Source of the DNA: JAGQPD01 sp020426865 | Lineage (GTDB): Bacteria > Planctomycetota > Planctomycetia > Pirellulales > Pirellulaceae | Assembly: GCA_041399065.1 (NCBI GenBank) | Contig: JAWKTN010000003.1 | Location: 186,001-250,000, forward strand | Direction of reading: 5' to 3' | DNA length: 64,000 bases | Part shown: one piece after another, positions 34,945 to 43,632 of the stretch | How the letters are laid out: the number at the start of each line of letters is the position of its first letter | Position numbering within the stretch: the stretch's first letter is position 1 | The notes under the pieces: generated by a model | The model's input: the letters and a program-made list of their open reading frames with translations, nothing else | The model's database searches: none | Told to the model about the DNA's origin: nothing | Program-made: the position numbers and the translations under genes

Positions 34945-36819
34945 ATGGCACTCGAACATCCCATCATCCCATTTTTTACTTGGCTACCATTCGCGCTGCT
35001 GTTGTTTGTGGTCCTCGTCACGGGGATCGGTGCGGTGGTGGTCTTGGGGATTTATCTGATCGCAGCGGTACGCAATGGACCAGGTCAGGCGGTCCAGTTC
35101 ACTCGCTATGTGATCGGTTCGGCGATCTACGATATCCTGCAACTATCCCCCAGGCGCACCATCGCGATGGCCGGCCTGGCTTTTAAAGAATCGATCCGAC
35201 GATATGTGTTCATGGTGTTTCTCGTGTTCGTCATCGTCCTGTTCTTCGCGACGCTGTTCCTGGAGGGAAGCACGGCCAAACACTATATCGGATTTGTGTT
35301 ACTGCTGTCGAAATGGCTCGTGCTGCTGGTCGTCCTGATTCTCAGCTGTTTTAGCCTCCCGGCCGACATCAAATCCCGCACGATCTACACGATCGTGACT
35401 AAACCGGTGCGATCGTGGGAAATCGTCCTGGGACGAATCGTCGGCTTCAGCGCCATTGGAACCTTGATGCTGGCCATGATGTGTGTGGTCAGCTACGTGT
35501 TTGTCCGCCGTGGTTTGGATCACCAACATGTTCTGGAACCGGAGGATGTCAGCTTAATCGCCGCCGATGACAGCGATGGGTTGGTACTGCGAACCGACGT
35601 GCAAAAAGGCCATCGCCACCGATTTTCGCTGACCAATGAAAATGAACGGGCTGCCGATGGCGACGACGTCGAGCGGCCTGGAGCGGCATCGACTGGGGTG
35701 AACTGGACGGAGCAGGTGGCGGGGCATCAACATCAGATCCTCCTCGCCGATGATGGAACGCCAACATTTGGCCCCCCCATCGGCGACACGCTTGCCCGAC
35801 GTCCCGTTTACGGCAAATTGTCATTCCTTGATCGCAACGGCGATCCTGCTGAGAAGGGGATCAGCGTCGGTAAGGAATGGACGTATCGAGGATATATCGA
35901 AGGCAATTCGTTGGCGACCGCCATTTGGAAATTCGACGGGGTCTCGCCCAATAGTTTTCCCGAAGGCCTTCCGTTGGAAATGACGATCCGTGTATTCCGG
36001 ACCCACAAGGGCGAAATCGAACAGGGGATTCTCGGCACGATTGTCGTACGTCATCCCTACCCCGAAAGGTTGCGGCCCGGCGATGTCGTCGAGAGTGCTC
36101 CCATCAGTTTCCGAGCGGACGAGTTCGTCGGGCAGTGGCTGCCGATCCCTCGACGACTCAAAGCGCTCGCGCCCGATGGCACCACCAAAGACATCGACCT
36201 GTTCAATGACCTGGTTTACAACGGCGAAGTCGAATTGCGTGTCCGTTGTGTGGAATCGGGTCAGTACTTCGGCATGGCCCAAGCCGATATGTACATGCGA
36301 CGTAATGATGGCTCCTTCTTCGGAAACTTCTGCAAAGCATTCTTCGGGATCTGGCTGAAGATGGTCTTGGTGGTCACCTTTAGTGTTATGTTCAGCACAC
36401 TCTTGAATGCCCCAGTCGCGATGCTCGCCACGTCGGTCAGCGTCGTGATCGGATTCTTCGCTCAAGACATTCAGAATATCCTGACCGGTAAGACCGAAGG
36501 GGGCGGTCCGCTTGAATCCACATTCCGACTGTTTGAACAGCAAAATCAGATCGTACCTCTTGGTGAATCGGTACAGGTCAACGTTGCCAAAGGAATTGAC
36601 TGGGTCGTGATGGTACTGATGACGGGTGTTTCGTATGTGATGCCCAATTTCCGTGGATACGCCGACTACGGCGGGTTGGATACCGGGGATTTCCTGATCA
36701 ATGGGTTCGATATTCCCATGACGTTGTTGACGCAACATTTTCTGATCACGTTCGGTTACGTCGTGGTCGTTTCGACCTTTGGTTACCTGTTTCTCAAGAC
36801 GCGGGAGATCGCGGCATGA
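34945..36819 (+). CDS. ABC-2-type permease with a large extracytoplasmic domain
   Basis: The 624-residue product has transmembrane segments at about 12-38, 87-107, 115-135 and 165-190 (for example VFMVFLVFVIVLFFATLFL), then a hydrophilic beta-rich block of about 265 residues (about 190-455), then more helices (FGIWLKMVLVVTFSVMFSTL, VAMLATSVSVVIGFFA) and a last helix near 600. SRTIYTIVTKPVRSWEIVLG is the ABC-2 coupling segment. The big outside block is a notable extra. The gene begins 90 bases after the ATPase gene and its end overlaps the next gene by four bases (ATGA). Confidence 0.85.
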   Translation: MALEHPIIPFFTWLPFALLLFVVLVTGIGAVVVLGIYLIAAVRNGPGQAVQFTRYVIGSAIYDILQLSPRRTIAMAGLAFKESIRRYVFMVFLVFVIVLFFATLFLEGSTAKHYIGFVLLLSKWLVLLVVLILSCFSLPADIKSRTIYTIVTKPVRSWEIVLGRIVGFSAIGTLMLAMMCVVSYVFVRRGLDHQHVLEPEDVSLIAADDSDGLVLRTDVQKGHRHRFSLTNENERAADGDDVERPGAASTGVNWTEQVAGHQHQILLADDGTPTFGPPIGDTLARRPVYGKLSFLDRNGDPAEKGISVGKEWTYRGYIEGNSLATAIWKFDGVSPNSFPEGLPLEMTIRVFRTHKGEIEQGILGTIVVRHPYPERLRPGDVVESAPISFRADEFVGQWLPIPRRLKALAPDGTTKDIDLFNDLVYNGEVELRVRCVESGQYFGMAQADMYMRRNDGSFFGNFCKAFFGIWLKMVLVVTFSVMFSTLLNAPVAMLATSVSVVIGFFAQDIQNILTGKTEGGGPLESTFRLFEQQNQIVPLGESVQVNVAKGIDWVVMVLMTGVSYVMPNFRGYADYGGLDTGDFLINGFDIPMTLLTQHFLITFGYVVVVSTFGYLFLKTREIAA

Positions 36820-38597
36820 GCGGACGCAAAGTGTTTATTCGAAAAGTTACCTATCTGTGTCTCATGGCTGGCCTACTCGTGCCGTTGTACTGGGTTAGCA
36901 ACCCGGCCACGACCAGCAGCCCGGGCGGCACACTTTCGCGGATGCGCACGCAATACGGCATTTCACCCGCCGAACTTGGGGAAATCGATCCGGCCGGGGC
37001 ATCAATGAGTCTGGCCACCTTGGGCATGCGCGGGATTGCTGCCAACCTGCTTTGGGGTCGCGCGATCCATTATCAAAAGGTCGAAAACTTCGATGCGCTC
37101 CAGTCGACGCTCAACCAGATTACCAAATTGCAGCCGAACTTCGTTGCCGTCTGGAAGTTCCAAGCCTGGAATCTGTCCTACAACGTCTCCGTCGAATTCG
37201 ACGACTACCGCCACCGCTTTGAATGGGTCAAGAAAGGCATCTCGTTTCTCATCAAAGGAACGCACTATAACCGCGACGATTCCCGATTGATGTGGGACGT
37301 GGGTTGGTTCTTCGGTCACAAGATGGGACGCTCTGACGAATATCGCCAGTTCCGGCGATTGTTCCGCGAAGACAAGGATTTTCACGCTGAACTGGCAGCA
37401 AACGATCCCGAAAACGATCCGGACGCGTGGTACCGCGAGGCCGCAGGCCCGGACAACAAACCAGACAATTGGAAGGTCGCGCATCGTTGGTATGCCGCCG
37501 GGCAAAACGTCGTTGATACCAAAAACCGGCCCCTCCGTGGGCAAAACCCGCTGAACTTCCACTCGTGGCCAGCAAAAGCGTTAATGAGTTATGCAACTGC
37601 CATCGAGGAAGAAGGGGTCTTTGGCGAAAAAGGTCGTCAGGCCTGGAAGGTGGCTCTCGATGCCTGGCTGCGATACGGCGAACGCAACATCCCCACGTCC
37701 ACTGGCCTGTTAATTCGCCTGAACGATTTGGAGTTACAGCAAGAACGTGCTGCCCAAAAACGCCAGGAGCTCGATGAACTCGTCCCAGGCGCCCGCGAAC
37801 AAATCCTCGAAGAAAAACAAACGACACTCTCCGACGACGAGCGAGTGGCGTTAAATTTGCCCGAGGGAAACCGCTCGCCCGAACAATACTCGCTCGCCTC
37901 CGAAGCAAAAGACAAACTGAAAGTCACCGACATGGAGGTGGCTGAGCAAGCACCGGCTGACGTTCGATTGCAAGCCGGCGAACTGGCTCGTGAAGCGTCA
38001 GAAGCCGAAAATAACGCATCGTTCATCCAGCGTTACCGAGGCATCGTCAATTTTGAATACTGGCTTACCCGAGCTCAAGCCGAACAAGAAGACCTTACCG
38101 TGGCCGCCCATAAGGACCTCTTCGATGCCAACGAGGCTTTTCAAGATGGGCGTTTGATCGAAGCTCGAGCCGCTTTCGATTCGGCCTGGGACAAATGGTC
38201 CGACGTATTCGAAAAATATCCCCTGCTGGCCGACGACACCGACGGCGAAGATATCGTCGATCAGATCAAAGAATATGTGCGGCTGCTCGGTCAATTGGAC
38301 GAACAGCTCCCCGCCGATTTTACACTCGGCTACCTCTTGGAAATGCATGATGCCAGCTACTACCGCGATGTTGTCGCACCGTCCTTCGACGCTCCAACCG
38401 ACACAGCTCCAACCGACACAGCGACAGCAGATGTGAAGACTGCCGACGAGGGAGACACAGAAGAGTCGACAGAAGGAGACATTGGTACGGGCGAGCCTTT
38501 GGCCGACGAGTCTATAGACGCTGGGCCGACCGAAGGGGAGGTGGAGGAGGAAAGTACGTCAGCGGAGGATGGTGCGTCAGCGGAGGGGAGGGAGTGA
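36816..38597 (+). CDS. Conserved planctomycete membrane-anchored protein of the ABC locus
   Basis: The 593-residue product starts at the ATG within the previous stop (ATGA). It has one N-terminal transmembrane helix (TYLCLMAGLLVPLYWVS) and a long outside region with helical, TPR-like stretches (LNQITKLQPNFVAVWKFQAW; YRQFRRLFREDKDFHAELAA). The tail from about 525 onward is very acidic and Thr/Ser-rich and contains a 15-base tandem duplication (38391-38420) that repeats APTDT. The family recurs in planctomycetes beside this transporter type, as far as I recall; function is unknown. Its last bases overlap the GTG start of the next gene, so all four genes from 33943 are probably one operon. Confidence 0.75.
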   Translation: MSGRKVFIRKVTYLCLMAGLLVPLYWVSNPATTSSPGGTLSRMRTQYGISPAELGEIDPAGASMSLATLGMRGIAANLLWGRAIHYQKVENFDALQSTLNQITKLQPNFVAVWKFQAWNLSYNVSVEFDDYRHRFEWVKKGISFLIKGTHYNRDDSRLMWDVGWFFGHKMGRSDEYRQFRRLFREDKDFHAELAANDPENDPDAWYREAAGPDNKPDNWKVAHRWYAAGQNVVDTKNRPLRGQNPLNFHSWPAKALMSYATAIEEEGVFGEKGRQAWKVALDAWLRYGERNIPTSTGLLIRLNDLELQQERAAQKRQELDELVPGAREQILEEKQTTLSDDERVALNLPEGNRSPEQYSLASEAKDKLKVTDMEVAEQAPADVRLQAGELAREASEAENNASFIQRYRGIVNFEYWLTRAQAEQEDLTVAAHKDLFDANEAFQDGRLIEARAAFDSAWDKWSDVFEKYPLLADDTDGEDIVDQIKEYVRLLGQLDEQLPADFTLGYLLEMHDASYYRDVVAPSFDAPTDTAPTDTATADVKTADEGDTEESTEGDIGTGEPLADESIDAGPTEGEVEEESTSAEDGASAEGRE

Positions 38598-39751
38598 GCG
38601 ATTTTGATTTTGATTTCCCGGCGGATCGTCGCGGTACTGGCAGCTTGAAATACGATCGATATGCCGGGCGTGACGTAATTCCGTTGTGGGTCGCGGACAT
38701 GGATTTTCGTTCGCCACCTGCAGTGATTGACGCATTGCACCGGCGGGTGGAGCATGGCGTGTTCGGCTACACTCGACCGAGTGAGGAATTGACGAGTGTA
38801 GTTGTCGACTATCTTGATCGGAAGCATGGTGCGGAGATTGATCCTTCGTGGGTTGTGTGGTTACCGGGTTGTGTTCCGGCGTTGAGCATGGCGTGTGCGT
38901 CGGTTGGCGAAGCGGGTTCGGAGGTCATAACGTTCACGCCGGTCTATCCTCCCTTTTTGCACGTGCATCGCGATTCAGCGCGGGTCTGCCGGGAGGTCCC
39001 TTTAGCGGTTGGGGACGACGGCCGATATGCCATCGACACGGAGGCGTTAGCAGCGAGTGTCACGAGCAAGACAAAGGTGTTGTTGTTTTGCAATCCGCAC
39101 AACCCCGTCGGGCGCGTATTCACACGGCAGGAGACCGAGGGGCTCGCTCAATTCTGTCACGACCACGATTTGCTCTTGTGTGCGGATGAGATACATTGCG
39201 ACTTGATCCTCGACGAGCAGCGGACGCCGCACGTTTCCGCGCTCACGTTATCGAATGAACTGCGAGATCGGACGATTACGTTGTTGGCGGCCAGCAAGAC
39301 TTACAATATCGCGGGGCTGGCGTGTGCGTACGCCGTGATCCCCAACGCCGAGCTACGCCGCGATTTCGTCAAAGCGGGCGGCAAGCTTCTGCCAGAGATC
39401 AGCCCTTTGAGTTTCATTGCCACGGCGGTTGCCTACGAGCAAGGGGAGGCATGGCGGCAGGAGCTGTTGGAGTACTTGCGGGAAAGTTGGCGAATCGTGC
39501 ACACTTTTGTGCGGGAACAAATTCCGCGAGTGAAAGTAACTCCGTTGGAAGCCACATACCTGGCCTGGTTGGACGTTCGGGAGTTGAACTTGCCCGATCC
39601 GCACCAGTATTTCGAAGAGCATGGATTGGGTTTTTCGCGCGGCGGAGATTTCGGCGATTCACGATTCGTACGCATGAATTTTGGGTGCACTCACGAGACA
39701 CTGCGACGAGCCCTGGAGCGATTGCGCGCGGCAGTTGACTGCTTGCATTAA
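38594..39751 (+). CDS. MalY/PatB-family PLP enzyme (cystathionine beta-lyase-like aminotransferase)
   Basis: The 385-residue protein starts at GTG 38594, overlapping the preceding stop (GTGA). It is a fold-type I PLP enzyme of the MalY/PatB group: PLWVADMDFRSPPAVIDAL at the N-terminus, FCNPHNPVGRVFTRQE, the CADEIHCDLIL aspartate motif, and the Schiff-base lysine K235 in AASKTYNIAGLACAY. MalY/PatB enzymes cleave cystathionine or other cysteine conjugates in the cytoplasm. Coupling to the ABC locus is visible in the sequence; whether the two share a function is unknown. It converges with the phosphatase gene, overlapping by four bases. Confidence 0.9.
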   Translation: MSDFDFDFPADRRGTGSLKYDRYAGRDVIPLWVADMDFRSPPAVIDALHRRVEHGVFGYTRPSEELTSVVVDYLDRKHGAEIDPSWVVWLPGCVPALSMACASVGEAGSEVITFTPVYPPFLHVHRDSARVCREVPLAVGDDGRYAIDTEALAASVTSKTKVLLFCNPHNPVGRVFTRQETEGLAQFCHDHDLLLCADEIHCDLILDEQRTPHVSALTLSNELRDRTITLLAASKTYNIAGLACAYAVIPNAELRRDFVKAGGKLLPEISPLSFIATAVAYEQGEAWRQELLEYLRESWRIVHTFVREQIPRVKVTPLEATYLAWLDVRELNLPDPHQYFEEHGLGFSRGGDFGDSRFVRMNFGCTHETLRRALERLRAAVDCLH

Positions 39752-40599
39752 TCAGCCACGATGACGGCAACGGACTTAGTTGTGGATCGCCGCCAGACGA
39801 CAAACGTGAGATCGTCGGGTTTGGACGGCAGGTGATCGCCGGTAGCACGCATACGTTGCCCGGCCACCGTCGCCAGCTGATCAGCAACAACGTCGAGTGG
39901 TCCTTTGCGAATAAACTCCACGACCTCGTTGAGGTGCAAGTTGTCCATCAGTCCGTCACTTGCGAGGAGAACGGTGTCGAGCGGCGAAAGCGGAATAGGT
40001 GGCCCCAAATCGATTCGCATTCGTGACATGCCAATGACATTCGAGACGATGTGGCGATCTTCGTGATGCATGGCTTCGTCCGGTGCCAGCATCCCGGATT
40101 CCACGGCATACCCGACCGGCGAATGGGGAACAGACTGGAACTTGATTTTGCCGCGTTGACCGACGACAAGGATTGCGGAGTCACCGACATGGTACGGTCG
40201 CATGTTGTGACCATCGATTTCGACGACTGCCAGCGTCGTCGCGGTACCACTTCCCAGATCAAGGACGGCTTCGTTTGCACGTTCGAAACCGTTGAGGACC
40301 GCCGACCGAAGCAACGTGTCTTCCTGCACCGCGGAGACGACTTCGGACCGTACATGCTTAAGCGCCAGATTTGCGGCCTGTTCGCCAAATGCCCCGCCCC
40401 CCAGTCCATCGGCAAGCACGAGAACTCCCGTCGATTCGCTGATGCGAATCACCGCGGCTGCGTCTTCGTTGGGCGTTGATTTGTCCGGGCAGCGTGCGGA
40501 GTATACAAACGCAATGCCACCGGCAACCGGTACCGGACACGCTTCGCGCATGTCCTGTTGGCGAAAGAACTGACTGGATACTTCACTGGCCGTCGACAT
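39748..40599 (-). CDS. PP2C-family Ser/Thr protein phosphatase
   Basis: The 283-residue phosphatase has the metal-binding motifs of the PP2C family in order: NEDAAAV (residues 44-50), VLADGLGGGAFGE (61-73), HVGDSAILVV in the middle, LLASDGLMDNL, and KPDDLTFVVW at the end. The aspartates of the DGxGG and SDG motifs and of the final DD are present, so it should be active with manganese or magnesium. It removes phosphate from serine or threonine. It lies 40 bases downstream of a zinc-ribbon kinase gene in the same direction, a natural kinase-phosphatase pair. There is no membrane segment, so it should be cytoplasmic. Confidence 0.92.
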   Translation of the reverse strand: MSTASEVSSQFFRQQDMREACPVPVAGGIAFVYSARCPDKSTPNEDAAAVIRISESTGVLVLADGLGGGAFGEQAANLALKHVRSEVVSAVQEDTLLRSAVLNGFERANEAVLDLGSGTATTLAVVEIDGHNMRPYHVGDSAILVVGQRGKIKFQSVPHSPVGYAVESGMLAPDEAMHHEDRHIVSNVIGMSRMRIDLGPPIPLSPLDTVLLASDGLMDNLHLNEVVEFIRKGPLDVVADQLATVAGQRMRATGDHLPSKPDDLTFVVWRRSTTKSVAVIVAD

Positions 40600-40639
40600 A
40601 CATGAGATTCTCTACGACATGCTACGAGATCCGACTTCA

Positions 40640-41932
40640 TTAGGGTGATTTACCACACCACGGACAATGGCTCCAGTAGGCTGGCAAGAATCCCCAGCCA
40701 CATGATTTGCACTTGTCCGTCGCACCCGCTACAGTCCATTTTTTTCGCACTTTCTTGCGGCACCAGGGACAATACCGCATGAAGGGCATCAGGAGCTTTC
40801 GGTCGCAGGCTGGATTTGAGCACCGAGCATTGTACCGTGCATCCGAGAGTCTACGCAGTGTCTGTGGCTCGAAACCGGCACCGTAGCACCAGGGACAATA
40901 ACGCCAATCCAACTTCATACCACGGTGGCATCGGGGACAGTGTATCGGAAATGACGAATATCCCGTGTGCGTCGGACGGTGTTTGCCACACCAGGGACAC
41001 CAGTGCATCCCTTCGGCGACTGGGCCATCGCATTTTTCGCAGTTGCAGTTGGTTTGCAGCAGCTTGCCAAACTGTTGCTGGAACTGTTGCCTGCGGACAG
41101 CCTTCCAATCCCGACCGCTCCGTTTGCCGTTGACGGCAGGACCTTTGGAACGGAACATCAGCGCGCGGCGTTTGAGAGCCCGAAACGCCGTTAACATCTG
41201 ATCGGCATCGGCGAATCGTTTGCGCGGGTCAACTTCCAGTGCCCGTTGCAACAGTCGAATCAGGTCGGGATGCAGCCGGCGGCGCGCCTTCTCATCACCC
41301 GGTGGCGGCCACGCAAATGGCCATTCGGGCAATTGCCCTGTAAACATCCGCCACAGAATCAGCCCCAATGAAAAAACATCCGACCGAAAACTTGGACGAC
41401 CCATTGCCTGTTCGGGTGCCATGTATCCCATGGTGCCGGAACCCGACGCCTTCAATGTACGCTGCGCAACGCGGGCAATGCCGAAATCTGCCAGCCGCAA
41501 ACGGTTGTTCGGAAACAGAATCATGTTTTCCGGCTTGATGTCGCAATGGATGATCCGGTGGTGATGAGCGTGTGCGACGGCTGATAACATCTGTTCCGCG
41601 AAATCCAACATCACATCGAACGATATCCGCGTTCGCATGCGTTCGTCCAACGTTCGCTCGCCCAACGCGTATACGATCACGAATTTGTCCTGCACGAAAC
41701 TGGCATTCTTAATCTGCAAGATATTCGGATGATCCAATTGAGCTGCCAGTCGGACTTCGCGACGAAAATCATCCAAAACGTCACTATTTACCAGATGCGG
41801 CCGCGGCACCTTCAAGGCGACTCGGACCCCCTCGATCGTGTCCATCGCGCGATAGACATGTGCAAACCCACCTTCGCCAAGTTTGCCCTCAATCCGATAT
41901 TTGTCAAAACGTTGCCGAGCCTTAAACAACAT
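40640..41932 (-). CDS. Ser/Thr protein kinase with four C-terminal zinc ribbons
   Basis: The 430-residue product (ATG 41932 chosen; the frame is open to 41959) has a kinase domain at about 10-255. Its glycine loop is LGEGGFAHVY, the lysine is K41, the catalytic loop is HCDIKPEN (cysteine instead of arginine in HRD) with D131, and DFG is at 149-151. A basic linker is followed by four pairs of CxxC-type knuckles: cysteines at about 298/301-312/315, 332/335-346/349, 371/376-388/391 and 408/411-423/426. Each second knuckle reads CPWC. There is no transmembrane helix. The zinc ribbons could bind nucleic acid or protein and direct the kinase. A PP2C gene lies directly downstream. Confidence 0.9.
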   Translation of the reverse strand: MLFKARQRFDKYRIEGKLGEGGFAHVYRAMDTIEGVRVALKVPRPHLVNSDVLDDFRREVRLAAQLDHPNILQIKNASFVQDKFVIVYALGERTLDERMRTRISFDVMLDFAEQMLSAVAHAHHHRIIHCDIKPENMILFPNNRLRLADFGIARVAQRTLKASGSGTMGYMAPEQAMGRPSFRSDVFSLGLILWRMFTGQLPEWPFAWPPPGDEKARRRLHPDLIRLLQRALEVDPRKRFADADQMLTAFRALKRRALMFRSKGPAVNGKRSGRDWKAVRRQQFQQQFGKLLQTNCNCEKCDGPVAEGMHWCPWCGKHRPTHTGYSSFPIHCPRCHRGMKLDWRYCPWCYGAGFEPQTLRRLSDARYNARCSNPACDRKLLMPFMRYCPWCRKKVRKKWTVAGATDKCKSCGWGFLPAYWSHCPWCGKSP

Positions 41933-42135
41933 GAGACCCCAAAATGGGCAATAGTCCAAAAGAACCGAATTCGGCCGCTGCTGATCGTGTTGTTCATCTA
42001 TAACAGATGTCGTCCATCGCGGCGAGACGGAGCGGCGTGATTGGTTGCCTCACAGCGTACCAATCATTATGATCCAAATCTGGCAATTGCAAATTCCGAT
42101 CGCTCGACATCCGGCACGCGACCGTAGCGAATACC

Positions 42136-42930
42136 ATGATCCACCTGCATCAAATTGTACGTTATCTGGAGGAACTTGCTCCGCCTTGCTCCGCCGAAGA
42201 TTGGGACAATGTGGGGCTCTTGGCGGGCGATACGGAATCGGCGGTGGAACGCATCATGACGTGTTTAACGATCACGCCCGAAACGGTGGCCGAGGCGATC
42301 GACCGCCACGCCAACCTCGTCGTTTCGCATCATCCCTTGCCGTTCCGCGCCATCAAAAGCGTCACGACTTCCACAATTCCCGGAAAACTGCTGTGGGAAT
42401 TGATTAGTCATCGGATCGCGATTTACAGCCCCCATACCGCCTGGGATTCGGCCAATGCCGGGATCAATCAACTCACCGCGCTGGGCATCGGCCTGACGAA
42501 CATCCGGCCACTGGTCCCCCATCAGCCACCGCTGGATCCTAGCGACGGGGCCGGGCGCATCGGGATGTTGGAAACGCCGCAGCCGTTGGTCGACTTCGTG
42601 CAGGTCGTCAAGCGATTCTACGGAATTTCCACGTTGCAATTCGTGGGAAACCCTCAACACCAGCTGACCAAGATCGGCATTGGTTGCGGCAGCGGCGGGT
42701 CGCTCCTCCAACCCGCCCTCAAGCTGGGTTGCGATGGCTTCTTGACCGGAGAAGCGAATTTCCATTCCGCGCTGGAAGCCCGAGCCGCCGGTGTCGCCTT
42801 GGTCCTGGTCGGCCATTTCGCCAGCGAACGCTTCTCGCTCCACAGTCTGGCTCAACGGCTACATCTGCAATTCCCCAACTTGACGATCTGGGCCAGCATC
42901 GACGAATCCGATCCGGTACAGACGATCTAA
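42136..42930 (+). CDS. Nif3-like dinuclear metal centre protein
   Basis: The 264-residue product has the Nif3/YbgI signature: EDWDNVGLLAGD near the N-terminus, VVSHHPLPFRAIK with the metal-binding histidines, YSPHTAWDSANAGINQ with further ligands, and GEANFHSALEARAAG and LVGHFASERFS at the C-terminus. Members bind two divalent metals and form toroidal hexamers. They are often annotated as GTP cyclohydrolase I type 2, although the cellular role is not firmly established. It is transcribed alone on the plus strand, divergent from the kinase gene at 41932. Confidence 0.9.
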   Translation: MIHLHQIVRYLEELAPPCSAEDWDNVGLLAGDTESAVERIMTCLTITPETVAEAIDRHANLVVSHHPLPFRAIKSVTTSTIPGKLLWELISHRIAIYSPHTAWDSANAGINQLTALGIGLTNIRPLVPHQPPLDPSDGAGRIGMLETPQPLVDFVQVVKRFYGISTLQFVGNPQHQLTKIGIGCGSGGSLLQPALKLGCDGFLTGEANFHSALEARAAGVALVLVGHFASERFSLHSLAQRLHLQFPNLTIWASIDESDPVQTI

Positions 42931-42945
42931 CCCTGCCAGCGAGCG

Positions 42946-43311
42946 CTAGCGAAATCGAAACGGCAACGATCCAAAGCCATTCCGCTTGTGGCGGGGGCCT
43001 CCGAATTGCACCGGATCGTCGATTTGCGGATCCCAACTGTCCAACAACCTGGCCAACGGCACGAAGTTGTCGTATTGGAAGGCCATAAAGCAACAAGCCA
43101 CCCCATCTGGGGTTGCCAGGACCGAACGGCCGATCGCAACGGCAGTGGTAACGACCTGAAGCGAAAATACGCGGCGAGTATGCGAAAATCCTTGCGTATT
43201 TCCGCTGGCCGACACCGTCACGACGGGCCGCGGCGTCACGACGCACGCCCGCAATTCCAAGGCGCCCACGCTGGTTTTCTGGCCAGCTGGTACTGGACCT
43301 TTTCTATCCAT
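42946..43311 (-). CDS. Hypothetical protein, uncertain
   Basis: The minus strand from ATG 43311 encodes 121 residues. The second half, SVLATPDGVACCFMAFQYDN followed by FVPLARLLDSWDPQIDDP, looks protein-like, and the end NGFGSLPFRFR is compact. The weak AGG four bases before the ATG could support initiation. The frame continues upstream to 43881 but runs antisense to the acetyltransferase, so the short form is preferred. It is opposite to a non-conserved extension of the plus-strand GNAT frame. I do not recognise the family, and the call could be wrong. Confidence 0.35.
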   Translation of the reverse strand: MDRKGPVPAGQKTSVGALELRACVVTPRPVVTVSASGNTQGFSHTRRVFSLQVVTTAVAIGRSVLATPDGVACCFMAFQYDNFVPLARLLDSWDPQIDDPVQFGGPRHKRNGFGSLPFRFR

Positions 43312-43632
43312 ATGCCTAAGCTTGCGATTGGAACAGAAGGAACAGGTATCACCGATGGATCGGCGTTTTCTTTTCGGGAAGGGAATCGCGCGATGAACTC
43401 CGCATCCCCAGCGCAGATGTTGTCGCCTGCGCGCTCCATAGCGGCAACACACTCGCCAGCAACGCGTCCGACGACCGCGCATCCCTCGTACATGCGGTTG
43501 TCCCAAGTCGACGCTGACCACCGGCTCAATCGGCGCAATGGTGAAGAAGATTCCGGGTGGTGTTCCCCCGAAGAAGACGGGGTGTCCACGGGCTATGAGT
43601 CGGTCGGCAGCGTCGGCATTCGTGATCTGCGG
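43312..43632. other. Spacer between divergent genes, coding status unclear
   Basis: Open frames cross this 321-base stretch on both strands, but none shows family resemblance. On the plus strand it is an upstream extension of the GNAT gene, rich in basic and proline residues. On the minus strand another frame covers 43236-43589. I treat it as a probable regulatory region. Confidence 0.35.

Noticed and set aside
42988..43632. N-terminal extension of the GNAT frame (about 215 codons)
   Set aside because: It has no GNAT or other family similarity, an irregular basic/proline-rich composition, and lies opposite a more protein-like minus-strand frame.
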